Shown here: positions 23,720 through 36,072 of the stretch, piece by piece
Layout of the letters: every line of letters starts with the position of its first letter
Numbering within the stretch: the first letter of the stretch is position 1
Assembly (NCBI GenBank): GCA_008828725.1
Contig: MEHQ01001114.1
Location: 540,748-604,747 of the forward strand
Direction: 5' to 3'
Source of the DNA: Saccharina japonica
Taxonomy: Eukaryota > Sar > Phaeophyceae > Laminariales > Laminariaceae
Length of the DNA: 64,000 nucleotides
Translations under genes and position numbers: made by a program
Notes under the pieces: model-generated
What the model was told of the DNA's origin: nothing
Database searches by the model: none
Seen by the model: the letters and a program-made list of their open reading frames with translations, nothing else

Positions 23720-26600
23720 CAAAAGCAACGACAGCTTCTGAGATCTTAACCACAAGACGATATAGGCAGCCTACCAGGTGTATGGCTTCTTCTGTACCCA
23801 CTCCTGGCATTCGGTTTCATAGACAAATAAGGTGGGGGCGTGGGGAAGTTGAAATACCTTGGCATCCAAAATGTCTAACAACGGGGTAATAATCCTACAA
23901 GCACAAACATGGCGGCGGGCCATACAGACGACGTGTATATAGACATACTGCAGTACACTCTGGGAAGCACAAAACAAAACACACCACCATCACCGACCGC
24001 AACCGGAACAGCAAACCACAACAACGAAAGCAAAAAATAAATCGCCCATAAGGAGCAGTGATTATTGCGATACTAAGCAGTAATAACATGTGGTTGTACA
24101 CACAAATGTACCCAAGCTCGTAATTGAAGTAAGCTCATTTGACTATTGCCCGGCAGCTGACCGTCAAATTCCTGCGGTTCACTCTCCAGGCCGAGATTCA
24201 GCCTCGTGCTCACAAGCTGGCGAGGATCCGCTTTCACGCGCACACGTTTCGTTCGCGGCGCCAGAGACGAACCATTTGCGAAATGTGGCCCTGTCAGCGG
24301 TTGAGTGCCTTCCGTGACGCGTGCTCAGCGATTTTGAGAGATTACTTCGGGTAGGTGCTCTCCAACCTTCCATCGCCAGGGGGCGTCGGCTGCCCTGCCC
24401 GCACACTGTTGTGGGTGCGCGTACGGACGTCCATTCAACGGCGGGAATCCCACCTCCTCCACAAGCATGCTATATACGATTGTTGCCATGATGTCAGGCA
24501 TGAAATGTTTGTTTCGTTCCGCTGACGAAATTGGAGGTAGGCTTGGAACAGTGGGTAAGACCAGTCCTCAGGACCGAGACCACTACCTACCGCAGCCCCT
24601 TCTACAGGTGACGTTAAAGCAGGACATATGTGTATGTAACACCCCGGATCCTTTTATGCATCTGCATGGGTGTCCTGCTCGTTGCAAAGTCGACACCCCC
24701 TCTTTGCTGCGCCAGACGATCGATGCAGAATTTCACACCCCAGATAACGTAACACCTAATGTCCCACATCGATGATACGTTTCAGGGGATTTTTTTGCAG
24801 CATTGCGTTACTACGTTGTCTGATTTCTAGGTGATGCGGTAACATAGTGTTTGTACGTTACGATAATTAAACGGGCAGTTGTGTGCCGCAGTGTTATTGC
24901 GTTCCCTAGATTCCGTATGAACAACACGATAGTGCTACGACTTCGTTGTAGTATACGGCTTGCGAGTAACACAGAAGTACAATGCCCATATGGCATTTGC
25001 GTCATAGCAAATATTACGAAAATAACGTACGCGATCGCGAACACAGCAACACTGGGTTGTAAATATGTTTTACGTATAGCTCGTATGCTAAATTACGTAG
25101 CGCCAAAAGTTAGCAAAAAACATCCCCCATCTAAAACCATCAATATGCTAATGGTATGTTAGCTCGAGCATGGTTCGTACCAGTATGCAGATTAGAGGTT
25201 AACGCGTTATAGATGGATAATACACCGGTTTTAAATGGATGACGTACTGGCGGGGTTTCCTGATTATTATGAGGCGTTTTTCGCGGGGATCCCTAAGAAA
25301 TTATATCCTGACTTGGGATTGAACAAATGTGGAGGCGCTTGTTTTTGCCGGGGATTCTATATTATTCTACCCGCACGGGGATTTTGTTGTAAGTGTCCCC
25401 GCATGTTACAGAGTATATTTTAATCCAGTAAATAACGGACATTTCGTTACTCCGCGACTCCGCATTAAGTAAAAAACACTGCGTATGTTAACACACGTTT
25501 TGTACGCAAGCGACCAACACGGAAACATAGCAACAGTATGTTGCACCAATGGCAGGTCCAACCGTCACATAATAACAACGTGGCGTAACGTCCAGTTGTC
25601 ATGTATGGCAACGCGGTAAAGTAGAGTTACACTCAGGTATTGAATGAGAGTGTCACCACACAATGCTAAACGCCCTTCGGCATTTAAGTAGCATTCTAAC
25701 AAAGTGTTACATCGCCACCGCCTCCAAAAGTAGCTTGCTTAACTTACGTCAAGTGACACGCTATCCGACCCCAACGAAGAATAAGGGGGGCTCGTGTGAC
25801 GTTTGAATGCCAGGTTGTCGGTATAGTGCTTATAAAATCACGAGCTTCGATCTTACCGATATGCTAGGGCGTTATGCCTAACACCACCCTGACCGCTAAC
25901 ACAATGTTAGGGTGTTACGTCTATTTCGTTATATATCATAATAGTATATTAAATGATCTAACCCTAAGTTGACGAATTGGCGGATTGTGATCTCTTCGTG
26001 TTATAAGTTGATAACTTACGACTCTTGTCCGATCCCAACAGTGTATGGCGATGATAGCACACGTACCGATCATGGCGTAACACTATGTTACCGTACCAGA
26101 TCCGTCGATCCCGACAAGTCACATCACGCTCATATTGGTACGGCATAACGGCCATTAATATGCACTTAACACGAGTTCGCCACGTTACGCCATTGCTCTT
26201 CCAGCACTAACACTATGTTAGAACCCGAGCAAGGGGCTGCGTTGGGCCCCGTAACGTAGATAAGTGTTATCCGAGTGCTACGCTATCCTAGGTGTGAACG
26301 GGTTAATGTAAAGAGCACAGACAAACACATGCAGTTCACGAACGGCAAGAAATCAGCTTATGATTTTGCTGCATCCACAAAAATTGTTGTCACAACCTGT
26401 TATACCAGCTGTAGGAACCTGTTATACCAGCTGTAGGAACCAGGACATTCACTAGGGCTCGGTCATCTGTTGCAGCCAACTGGTAACCGGCCGAAAGAAA
26501 TGCGATATAAGCGTGGGTATATGCCAGAAAACCACGTAGTAACAAAGTGAGTTTTAGACACCTGAAAACGGGTTTTCGCCGACGGCCAACGTGAGCCGTT
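23720..26600. other. No gene recognised; 22-bp duplication at 26395
   Basis: No domain or repeat-family copy was recognised upstream of the cellulose synthase gene. A 22-bp unit beginning ACCTGTTATACCAGCTG is duplicated exactly in tandem at 26395 and 26417. The cellulose synthase promoter must lie in or near the start of this stretch, but I cannot point to specific elements. Confidence 0.5.
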
Positions 26601-26625
26601 TTTGGTTGCCTACGACTGCCGCGCA

Positions 26626-26879
26626 GACGAATGCTACGATAGAGGTGCACCGTGTTTTGCCTTATAAGGGTGGTCACTTAAGGAGCTCCATATCTCACCC
26701 GAATACCGACTTTGGAGGAAACCAAAAGTGCGACCCGATCAACAATCCCATGAGCTATAGATATACTATGGAAAATATGGCAACACAAGAATGAAAAAAC
26801 GACGAATTTGGGTTAAGGAGCCCGATCATTCAGAAACAAAAAAACAGCAAACATTGCTGCCTCTATCGTAGCACGCGTC
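26626..26879 (+). mobile_element. MITE, GCTACG-TIR family, copy 4
   Basis: The ends are GACGAATGCTACGATAGAGG and CCTCTATCGTAGCACGCGTC, a nearly perfect 20-bp inverted repeat. Inner blocks match the copy at 9357 (CCAAAAGTGC, ATGGAAAATATGGCAACAC, CGAATTTGGGTTAAGGAGCC). The left hairpin has been replaced by TTATAAGGGTGGTCACTTAAGG. The inverted copy at 50838 contains the same variant (CAAGTGACCACCCTTATAAG), so there are two subfamilies. Confidence 0.85.
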
Positions 26880-27234
26880 CGCAACCGTCATCCCCACACA
26901 CCCCATCAAACTCATGCGCCATTTCCGCTGGCTGTGGTTGCTTGTGAGGAGCGCGTTCAGGTCGGGCTTGTTTTTTTGTTTTGCAAATTTTGTGTACCGC
27001 AAACCTCGACCATTTTCTTACCAATCAATCGCCCCCAACATCGAGATGCAGTAGGCCTCCCGTTGACAAAGCACACAATACATATCTTAATAGAATCACA
27101 ACATGCGTGCTGTAGATCAGATGATAAGTCGTATCACTCGCTCTCTGCTTCAGCCACGATCAAGTACAAGACACAAACACGGCTTGTAATAGCGGCGGCA
27201 TTTCGTATTCCGATATAACATCTTGCGGGTAGAT

Positions 27235-27555
27235 TCATCCGGAAACCCTGGGATTCGGGGCGGATAATATCCTCCGTGGCGTAAGATGGGGCCGTGTGAG
27301 CGGCCGAAAACATGTATGTATGCACCCACAACCGCCACTATGACTAGTGCGTGGACTTACAGGTTCTAGTCCGCGTTTTCGCGTTCCGACCGTCGCGTTT
27401 ATCCTTGTCTGGGAAGGGGAGCATATATAGGCTTGAAGGTACACCGCAGGCAGCCCCTCTTCACTCAGCGCCGCCGAATCCTCAGGGTACGAATATCGCA
27501 CCGCTATACAGCTAAACGGTACGAGTAGTACCACAACCATTTGCCAGAAAAACAC
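27235..27555 (-). other. Unrecognised ORF with possible signal peptide
   Basis: The frame starts MFFWQMVVVLLVPFSCIAV, a good hydrophobic leader. It continues for about 30 residues of ordinary composition (YPEDSAALSEEGLPAVYLQA) before an arginine-rich, repeat-like tail that may be intron. It could be a first exon of an unknown secreted or membrane protein, or a chance frame. I found no domain and no clear downstream exon. Confidence 0.25.
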
Positions 27556-28160
27556 AAGCCGAGCATGCGAAATTTGTGTACGTTGGTTTGCCCTTTTTGT
27601 TTTTCCACCCCATATACTGTACGTAGTGTCTCCGTGTTTTGTATCTATTTGTTTCTCTGCCTTCTATGATAATACCGCCGTGTTCGTACAGTAGTCGAAA
27701 CTACTGCTGTAAAAGTTGGCACCGGATATTATCTTGGCATATATACTAACCGAAAACGGGATAGGAGGCTTTACTTTCAAAAACAAACGATCGGTGTGAG
27801 TGGTTTTGTTTGGGCAGGCACTAAACGCTCCGAAACATTGATTGGAAACCATGAGTGAGGTTTCGATTATTATCCGATTTGCGCCTCGTTATAGTGTACT
27901 ACAGTGTGCCTATGATGTCTATCAACGCTTTGTTTATTACCTTGTTTTACCCGGGTTTTCGCGCTGTCACTTTTATGTTCACGTGGTTGATTGCTGCAGA
28001 CTTGCTACGGCGTAGAAGTGGGCGTCCCAAAATAAACACAAACGAAATACTCGTACGTAGGACAAAAAACGGTTTTGTCACTTGAAAACCCGATTACTAA
28101 TAACCGCAAACGTCTGCCGCGTTTGTTACCAAAGACCGCCGGCATCCGGGTTTTCGTATT

Positions 28161-28215
28161 CCGGTTCCCATCTCTATCTATTAATAGTTGTCACTCAGGA
28201 TCTGGGGTCATATTC
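28161..28215 (-). repeat. SINE body relic
   Basis: The stretch reads CCATCTCTATCTATTAATAG and then TTGTCACTCAGGATCTGGGG. It is parallel to the SINE-body segment at 62.56 kb (CTCCTTCCTATTAATAG, TTGTAACTCAGATCCGGGG). Only about 55 bp is recognisable. Confidence 0.55.
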
Positions 28216-28520
28216 AGTGGTATCGGCCCCGGCCCGCTCATACGAAACGTACTCACGACAAATTCAGCCAGAAAGATATGAAAATAGACTAAGAAAGCTT
28301 TCCGCCGACGGTAGGCAGCGCCTAAGCTTTAAGAAAGTTGACCCCTTTCCTGCGCCTGGTCTGGGCCCAAGGCACCATCGATTGTTGTGCGAATCGAGGA
28401 ATAACGCCTTATCCGGAACCAAAACCAAAACAGCGCAACATGAGAGAGTGGAAATTCGCCCGCGTCCGGAATATGAAGGTTAGCCTAAGCCCGATTTCAG
28501 GTTCCTCGTGAGACGGCCGG

Positions 28521-28697
28521 TACAGTACAGGACAACAAATAAGATACAGGAAATATGGTCTAGGCTGGATTTTTTATTTGGGAGAGGGTGATTTCTACAC
28601 TAATTTCAACATAACGCCTCCCGAATTTCTTATTTTGCTCTGAATGTCAGCCTGGCATTCTTATAAGCCTGTTTCTTATTTGGCCGCCTGTACTGTA
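28521..28697. mobile_element. 177-bp MITE, TACAGTACAGGACA family, copy 1
   Basis: It begins TACAGTACAGGACA and ends CGCCTGTACTGTA, as inverted repeats. Inner blocks are TCTAGGCTGGATTTTTTATT and CAGCCTGGCATTCTTATAAG. It has no coding capacity. The family has four copies in 3 kb (see 30213, 30808 and 31290). Confidence 0.8.
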
Positions 28698-30212
28698 CTA
28701 TACAGCAAAAAAAAATAAAAACTGTACTATCATATACTGCTGTACAGCAGTAGGCTTTTCTCTCCCCTCTCCACTGCGGGACGTGCGCTGCGGTTGTATC
28801 ACTGCGGAACCAGCAGAACCCGCCTCCTCTGTTTGTGCTCGTGCCCGGTGCATTGGTCAGGGCTCCAGCTTCTGTTGCACGAAATAGCGCAACACGCACC
28901 GCAGGGGGGGCGCGTTCGCCCACCGCAGGCCAGAGTCCAAAACATGTGCGAGAATATACGCGAGTATGCGTATAGGCTGGGAGTAGAGATGCCCCAGCAC
29001 AGCCACTTCACAAAGTGCGTCAAGACGCCGAAAACTCGATTTTGTTCGCCAACGTAACGTACGAAGGTGCTCGTAGACGGTAGACCCTCCGAGCACGTTT
29101 TTAGAACGTTAAAATCTGACTACTTCATACTGGTAGGTTTTCTTCGCCAAAGTCGAACGTTTATACTCTTCAAGTACGAGTACTGCACTGCTGTGCATAC
29201 ACATATATATATCTTGTCTATTTAACACTAATTTCGAGGCATTCTTCCCGGAAACGGCAGTGAAGTTCTAGAAAAGTTATAACGTGCCTCATATAATTTG
29301 CTCGCATCTGGCCTGCATCGCCAGGCCTAAAAGACAAGCAAGCTTAAGCACTTTCGACGCCGGAAAAATGTTATGCTCCTGTGCCTCTTGCCCGAAAGCC
29401 AAATGTTCTACCCAAATGTTGCCCCAGCGCAGCAGCAGCTACTGTAGGAATGATTGCTCTTGGGGTGCTTACCTCAGACGGCAGACGGGATGTCAAGAAG
29501 AACGCTTGAAGAAGAAGTGTTTTGCGGACAAGGGCGGGAGGAGGGAACGAACTGCTTCGAGGCACGTAAGTGTTGTGACTGGCAAAGGTGGTGGTGGTGG
29601 TGGTGTAGGTTGTGTGCTGCTTGGTGTCCTCCGTTATGACGCGCGGCCCACTGACTGGATCTCTTGCGGATGCCGCCAGGCGTGTTACGTGCGTTCAGCT
29701 TTGTGGACCGTCAATACCTCGAGCGAAGGTCAGTCAGACATACATGTAGTACGCAGTATGTGATAATGTATACCTTACCAGTGGCAGCAAAAAAGAGCCA
29801 GCGGACGGGCATTTTGTACTGACACAACGGAGTGTTGACACTGACTGGCTTCGAAGACTTGACGGTGGGTAGTCCTTCAAATAGCGTCTTGTCTAAGAAG
29901 CAGTACGTACAGGCAACGGTACAGCAGTATCGGTATGTTCGGGTATTCCAAGAAAATTTAATACACAGAGTACTCTCAGCTCGCAGTACGAGATGTACTC
30001 GATACTCCGGTTGTACTCGAAACAACAGGTATGGCGTTTGGGAGTATATCTATCTGTGGAAGGTCGCTGTCACTGCACTGACAAGTTGCTGAAATCGAGT
30101 TTTTGTTTTTGTTAAAATGGTACGAGTACAAAATCCAGCGTGCAGGACGGCGGCATGAAAATGGCTCGATTATAACGATAAACAAATAACAGGGAGGGGC
30201 GATTCCTTAAAT

Positions 30213-30382
30213 ACAGTACAGGACACCTATTAAGAAACAGGATCATAAGAAAGTCAGGCTGAGATTTAGAGTAAAATAATAAATTCGGCAGTCGTTATCT
30301 TGAAAATAGTGTGGAAAACACACGCTCTCGAATAAGAAATACAGCCTGGGACCAGATTCACTGTTTCTTATACGGTGCCCTA
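30213..30382. mobile_element. 177-bp MITE, TACAGTACAGGACA family, copy 2
   Basis: It starts TACAGTACAGGACACC, followed by ATTAAGAAACAGG. The far end is CTGTTTCTTATACGGTGCCC, a degraded version of the inverted repeat. The middle (TTCGGCAGTCGTTATCTTGA) is shared with copy 3 at 30808. Confidence 0.75.
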
Positions 30383-30807
30383 CCTATTTTAATATACCCT
30401 GGTGGGGAGAAAGCCAAAACTTTTTGTATACTTTGGCCTTTTGAGCCATGTACAGGTACACTACAGTTGATAGTGTACTCTGGCTTGAATAGGTTTTCCT
30501 GGTCCTCTCCATGGCTGGTCAGCGCCCGATAGTGCCTATTTGGCTTAAATGTCCCAAACGCGATCCCTCTGTGGCTACTCAAGAGGGGTTTCACTTACTT
30601 TCGGCTTTAAGTATACCTATAAATGACTCAACCCGTAGCTGCAAGTGGCCTTTGCTCAGGTTTGAAAGTTTCTCCTAGCCAACAGCTCAGTTGCTCACTG
30701 GGTCACAGGGTGTGTCGTACTCTCTGCTAACTGGTAGTACTACACACTCCCCTGTAAAATATGAGTTCTTAATGTATTCGTGTGTTTGGCTGCCAGCTCG
30801 TGCGACA

Positions 30808-30984
30808 TACAGTATTGGACACGTAATAAGAAACAGGCTGATAAGAAAGCCAGGCTGAAATTCAGATAAAAATATGAAATTCGACAGTCGTTATCTTGAA
30901 ATTACTCTAGAAAGCATCCTCTCACGAATACGAGATCCAGCCTGGAGCAGGTTTCCTGTTTCTTATTAGGTGTCCTATACTGTA
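30808..30984. mobile_element. 177-bp MITE, TACAGTACAGGACA family, copy 3
   Basis: It starts TACAGTATTGGACAC, then GTAATAAGAAACAGGC. It ends CCTGTTTCTTATTAGGTGTC and then CTATACTGTA. The terminal inverted repeat is about 28 bp with few mismatches, the clearest example of the family here. Confidence 0.85.
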
Positions 30985-31289
30985 GTCTCGACGAGCCTGT
31001 GGCCAGAATTCAGTTTGCGAGAAAATCGTTTAAATGCGCCATTTATATGGGTACAATTGAAGCCAAAGGTAGGTGCAGCCCAACTTAATAACTAGCCGCA
31101 GAGGGGTGTACCTGGGATCTTCCAGCATACAATCCGTACGATTAAGCGCTGGCTAATCAGAGGGAGGACCAGGAAGCCTTTTACCGAGTGCAATATTTAC
31201 TGTAGTGTAACTATAACTGGCCTAACATACCTAGGTATACCTACGTTTGGCGTTTTACCTTGTATTTTATACATACATATGCGAATAAG

Positions 31290-31457
31290 TACAGGACACC
31301 CTACGTGATAAGAACCAGGAAAGTTGGTCCAGGCTGGATTTCTTAGTTGATAGAGAGTGACTTCTACAACGATTTCAAGATAATGACTCGCGAATTTCCT
31401 TTTTTCCCTCTTTACCTCAGCCTGGATTTCTTATTAGCCTGTTTCTTGTTAGGTGTA
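31290..31457. mobile_element. 177-bp MITE, TACAGTACAGGACA family, copy 4
   Basis: It starts TACAGGACACC and ends AGCCTGTTTCTTGTTAGGTG. The inner blocks TCCAGGCTGGATTTCTTAG and TTCTACAACGATTTCAAG match copy 1 more closely than copies 2 and 3. This points to two sub-types in the cluster. Confidence 0.75.
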
Positions 31458-31459
31458 TG

Positions 31460-34400
31460 TCGTCCAAAACTGCTGTACTCGTAGAGCGTCCCCCATTCCC
31501 AAAGAAGTGTCGGAGACGGGGTATCTACAGCAGCAGTAGGAGTATTATCGGGATGCACCAAGGATGCACATCAAATATTGTTCGGGGTAGGTTTGATTGT
31601 TGATTAAATTAGCCTTAAATCAGGTTGCTTTAATTATGGTTATTAAAAGTCGATTAACACCAACATAATCTGCTATTATACAATAATGGCGTTTAACCGC
31701 CGTATATTTCAGGTGTCCCGGGGCCAGCTGCGCCAATGGGCCGTTGTTTCGCTTATGCACAGTGTCTCTCCCCCCTCTACGTTCTCCAAAGTCGCACACT
31801 GCGACAGTAGTAAGAGCAACAACAACAAACAGTGTTTTACTACTAAAGCAAGGAAAGCGCCGGAAGTACGTAAAACATGCTTCATCAATGCCCTGCTTAG
31901 TATATTTCGCACTACCCCGGTATGTATGTTGTCACCATTCGCATGCTAACGATACCACCAATGGCGCGCATGCATGCTGTATTCCCGAGACCCTTAACCG
32001 CGCTGCAGGAAGTAATTAAAGATGTTTGCAACTGACACCGTGCGGCCCAGTGGGTATAGTACCTTAAAATGCGTTGAGGTGTGGCACAGGGATGCGATTG
32101 TCTCGCTTTTCAGAGCTCGATTTTGTTCCAGAACGGGAAAGTTTCCAATAACAAACAAGGCGTTTACGGAAATATCTGATCGATCGCACCCCCTTTTCGA
32201 AGTGAACGCTTTATTATACGGCCCTCCAGGATACGGCGTTGATTGGTAGCTTAGCGCGTTCTCCAGTTTTTTTTTGTGTTTGTATGTATTCTCGAAGGAA
32301 AATGAGATATATCCCACACCCCTTCCCCGCCCAAACGATAATACACCCCTCTTTGTAACGACAAGTTGGCGTACGAGTATAAACTGCCGGTGATGGATGC
32401 CTTTTGACTGCGCCACAGGCACATTGGCAACGGTTACATCGCAACGTATCTCTCTTTACACCAATCAAACAAATATGAGTTTCGACGAAATCCTCGTTCT
32501 TACAGCTATGTACCTGTTGTGGTTTTTATATTTAATATACGAGTATAATAAGTAATCACACATTCATCACTCTGGGATATATTTTATTGCAAGGCACAAC
32601 AAGCACATGTCACCCTTTGTTTCAGGCTTGTTCGGTAAAACGTCGGGTTGGAGTCGGTAAAGGCATTCATAAGGGGGATTGCATTATTTTATATATACGT
32701 TTGTCCAATATATTCAGGTATGTTTGATATGTGTATGTGAATGGTATGATTGAAATGTGAGCTGTCAGATGGAAAATGAAACAATAATCAACAACCATAA
32801 TCAATATATATATATATATTTATTGTTCTCCCCCTTTTGCTAAATTAATTAATTAACATGCTCAAACAGATACAGTATGTTTCCATCGCTCATTGGACAA
32901 AACAAACCGTCTTTCCTGCCCCATTGGGCCATAGATAGGGACATGACACCATACAAAGCCAGCATGACACACAGCTTGCACAGATAGATGATGGGTTTCG
33001 TTCACTTGAATACTCTATGCATTTGTTTTGTCGATGTTTATCATCACGTGATTAAGTATAATCACCAAAACTAATCATAATAAGTAACACGCGCGTATGA
33101 GTCGATGTACTGCTGTACATCCTACGCAGCGAGTATCCACGCAAAACATAGGACTCGTGGTCCCGTGTCTATCGCGACGGGGTATTACTTTTTGGCACTC
33201 CAGCCAACTTCTGTAACGTATTCCAACCAGTTTGTTTGGCTATGAAACCACCACCATACCTGGTATACATGATACATACCATCCTCCTCCAGCCAAGGCC
33301 TCTGCTGCCACTATTTGAATATTTTGTTCGGTCGGGTTAGTAATTTGTTGCAACGTGGGCTACGAGTCGGACGAATAAAATGATTGGTATAGGTGTGTCA
33401 AGTATATATGGACGGTTGGTGGGTATACGAGTATATAGATCGGAATGGTATGATTTAAATGCGAGCTGCACATTGTCAGATGGCGAATGAAATAATAAAA
33501 TCCGGGATATTGCTTGTGGGTTTCTAAAAAAGCAAAAAAAAATGATTCATGAATAGCGGTTTCAGTCGAGACAACCCCCAGGAATTCCACACGAAAACTC
33601 CCGGGAGTTTTTGATGAAGCACGGCATGCGTGCGTTGCGACTGCTAGCGGAAGCCAGCAGTATATTCGTGCCTTTTCTCCCCATCATATACGAGTGTGTG
33701 GGTTGAAACAATGGCATCACCTTTTGGCGGGGAACAGTTGTACCATCCCGTCGCGAATAAAAAACGTTGAGTTTCGCCAGGTGCGACTGCGATGGCACTC
33801 AAAACTGGCCGATTCCGACGGCGAGGAAGGATATTCGACGGCGAGCAAGGGTATGGCTTAAATATACCTTTGTGGCTTTCGCTCCGTCGCTGGTCTGAGC
33901 GGGTGGATGATGTCTCGCGCGATACCTCTTTTGTTTCTGAGTTTCGAGGCGAGATTTGATTATGTTTGCAATGAGCTTCGGAGGCAGGAGTCGCATCCGA
34001 TAATGTTAGATAGTTTCCAAAAACCAAATAAAAACAAACAAGCCGATAACCAGGCAGTTGCTCAAGAGCGAGGGGGGAACTTGTCCGGTGTGTTTACGTC
34101 GTGCCCAGGTGTGGGGAGTACTTGTACTTGTTTCTAAAGATCAAGAACGACACGATTTGTTCAGCACGCGAACCACAAAGAAGAGTGCGAAACCTGCGGC
34201 TACTGCATTAATTGCCATGCTCTTCCCGTCCACTACGTCGCTCCAACACCTTTCGCCGTGACCTGCCCCGTCCACGTTTGCCCCTGTAAGATAGTTTCCC
34301 GTCGCCGGCATCCTCCTTGCCGTCGCCCAAGCTTCGAGGTTTTGGGCGTTCATCGAGTTGTGTGTGTTGGTCGCGTCTGTTTGTTTTTTTTCTTTTCAAC

Positions 34401-35520
34401 CAGCTCGAGCACATCCTTCACATCCCTACCCCATTTTGCTGGCCTGGCTTGATAGCCGACATACCTGCTGCTGTGCTGCCTTCACCACCACAGCAGCAGT
34501 ATCACCAAGCCACGACTGCTGGAGAAAGGTGGCGAACTATGTCGGTCTACGAGTTTGCGACGAGTGGGTACTCGCCTCGGCCATCCTCGTCGCGGTCGCC
34601 CAACTTGAGGTTGGATGCCGGTATTTGATACTATTAATAGTAGTAGTATACGTAGTACCTATTCCGCTCTCCAGCATAACACGTATTTCCCCGCCCAGGC
34701 ATCAGCACCAGCTGACGACTCGATCAAGGAGATGGCGCCCCCTGTGGCCCTACACTGTGGCGGCGTGTCATCCACCTCAGACTGCTGTGGTGTGGCGGTG
34801 CAGGCACCCTGATACCGCATGTGCTCTGTGGCATCGTCATATCCCCTTTGATGTTTGACTGCTCATGCCTGGACAATGTTTCGCCACCCCTCGTTTTGAG
34901 GAATGACTTTGCTCCGGGTAACAGATAGCCGTCAACGTCATTTTGGCGGCGAGACTTCGGCAGTCTTTGACTAACGAAGTTCAGGAGCATTTTTGTCTTA
35001 CCTGTTTTTTTTCTCGAAACTGTCTCGTAGTGCCTCTTGGGTAAACCAGGGTCTGCGATAGTATTGGATCGATTCTCCTCCTTTCTCTTGATGATACAGC
35101 AGTATATTTGTGTATGTGCTTCCTCTCGTATAGTGCGGGTCGAAACAAGGGCATCACCTCCCGCGGCCGGTGGTGTCTACCCTCTCTTACTACCGTATAT
35201 GCCAGTGTATACCACACCCCCTCTGATGAATTTCAACGCCGATTTTAGCTCGACGAAGGGTCGAGTGTAAACCCCAAGCGACCCGATTATGGGAAGATCT
35301 CGGCGAGAGATGTTCCGAAAGCCCGCCTTGTTCGTTGTCTGTGCCCCCCTGCTTGTGGGAAAAATTGGCTCTGAAATTCGCCCCAGGGTGTGTGATATGC
35401 ACTGTCAGATACGGTATTGACGGTAATTCCAGATGATGGGACGTGTTGGTGCCTGAGGTCTAGAATATAGAAACGAAAATGACATTTTTTCTCCCATACT
35501 TTCCTCGCCGGTCGTCGGTG
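31460..35520. other. No intact gene; short repeats only
   Basis: Apart from the micro-ORF at 32475 and an AT microsatellite at about 32803-32822, I recognise nothing. A diverged direct pair exists: about 33690-33740 and 35120-35170 share GCAGTATATT, then a GTG(T)GGGT(C/T)GAAACAA block, then GGCATCACCT. One frame at 34.53-34.62 kb (VCDEWVLASAILVAVAQL) looks like a membrane exon but matches no family I can defend. Confidence 0.45.
32475..32555 (+). CDS. Micro-ORF MSFDEIL, copy 2 (26 residues)
   Basis: A complete 26-codon frame starts MSFDEILVLTAMYLLWF and ends with TAA. The first 11 residues recur at 61855 (MSFDEILELTA) and, degenerate, at 2317. After the shared start the residues are hydrophobic. 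It may be a conserved peptide, an exon of a spliced gene, or simply a fragment of a dispersed repeat. There is no recognised family and no evidence of expression in the sequence. Confidence 0.3.
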   Translation: MSFDEILVLTAMYLLWFLYLIYEYNK

Positions 35521-35527
35521 TGCATTT

Positions 35528-35798
35528 TGACTGGTGCTACGGTAGGGGGGGTACCCACATTTTCACTACCGGGTTTTGCACACTCGGACGAGTGGCTCCG
35601 AATTTAACTGAGAAATGGACCTAAACATGATTTGTTGGCGTTGCGTAACAAACCCTTCCATGGCGGTGCATATAGACCAGCAGATACCTGTAAAAAAGGT
35701 TATGAGTACAACTCAGTAAAGCAGTCACTCGGCCGAGTGGCTCTGTGCAGGTGAAAAACAAGCACCTATACAAGACCCCCCTACCGTAGCATCAGTCA
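35528..35798. mobile_element. MITE with GCTACGGTAGGGGGG ends
   Basis: The ends are a nearly perfect inverted repeat: TGACTGGTGCTACGGTAGGG on the left, against the complement of CCCTACCGTAGCATCAGTCA on the right. It spans about 271 bp. An inner imperfect inverted pair (CGGACGAGTGGCTCCG, CGGCCGAGTGGCTC) is also present. The terminal GCTACG is shared with the commoner MITE family, one copy of which starts only 18 bp downstream. Confidence 0.8.
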
Positions 35799-35815
35799 TT
35801 TGACGCTGTTGAAGC

Positions 35816-36072
35816 GGACTGCGACAGAGGTACGAGCACATTTCGGTGGAAGCGTTGTATTAGTAACGGGGCTCCTCAGCTTAATTTCATCGGTTATTCA
35901 TTCTTGTGTTGCCATATTGTTCATTTACAACTTACGCCTTGCGATTGTTCATCGCGTAGCCTTTTTTTTCCCCTTCAAGATCAGTTTTTGGGTAAGGTAT
36001 AGAGCTCTTCAAGTGATAAGTGACCACCCGTATGAGGCAAAAACATAATGAACGTCTACCACAGCATGCGTA
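35816..36072 (-). mobile_element. MITE, GCTACG-TIR family, diverged inverted copy
   Basis: It begins GGACTGCGACAGAGG and ends ACCACAGCATGCGTAT. It carries TTCATTCTTGTGTTGCCATA, ATAGAGCTCTTCAAGTGA and GACCACCCGTATGAGGC, all matching the inverted copy at 50838. Confidence 0.7.

Noticed and set aside
34358..34858. Plus-strand frame with WRKVANYVGLRVCDEW resembling a fungal rhodopsin-like membrane domain
   Set aside because: Only about 30 residues fit loosely, there is no adjoining exon, and the long-intron style of the window does not suit a filamentous fungus.
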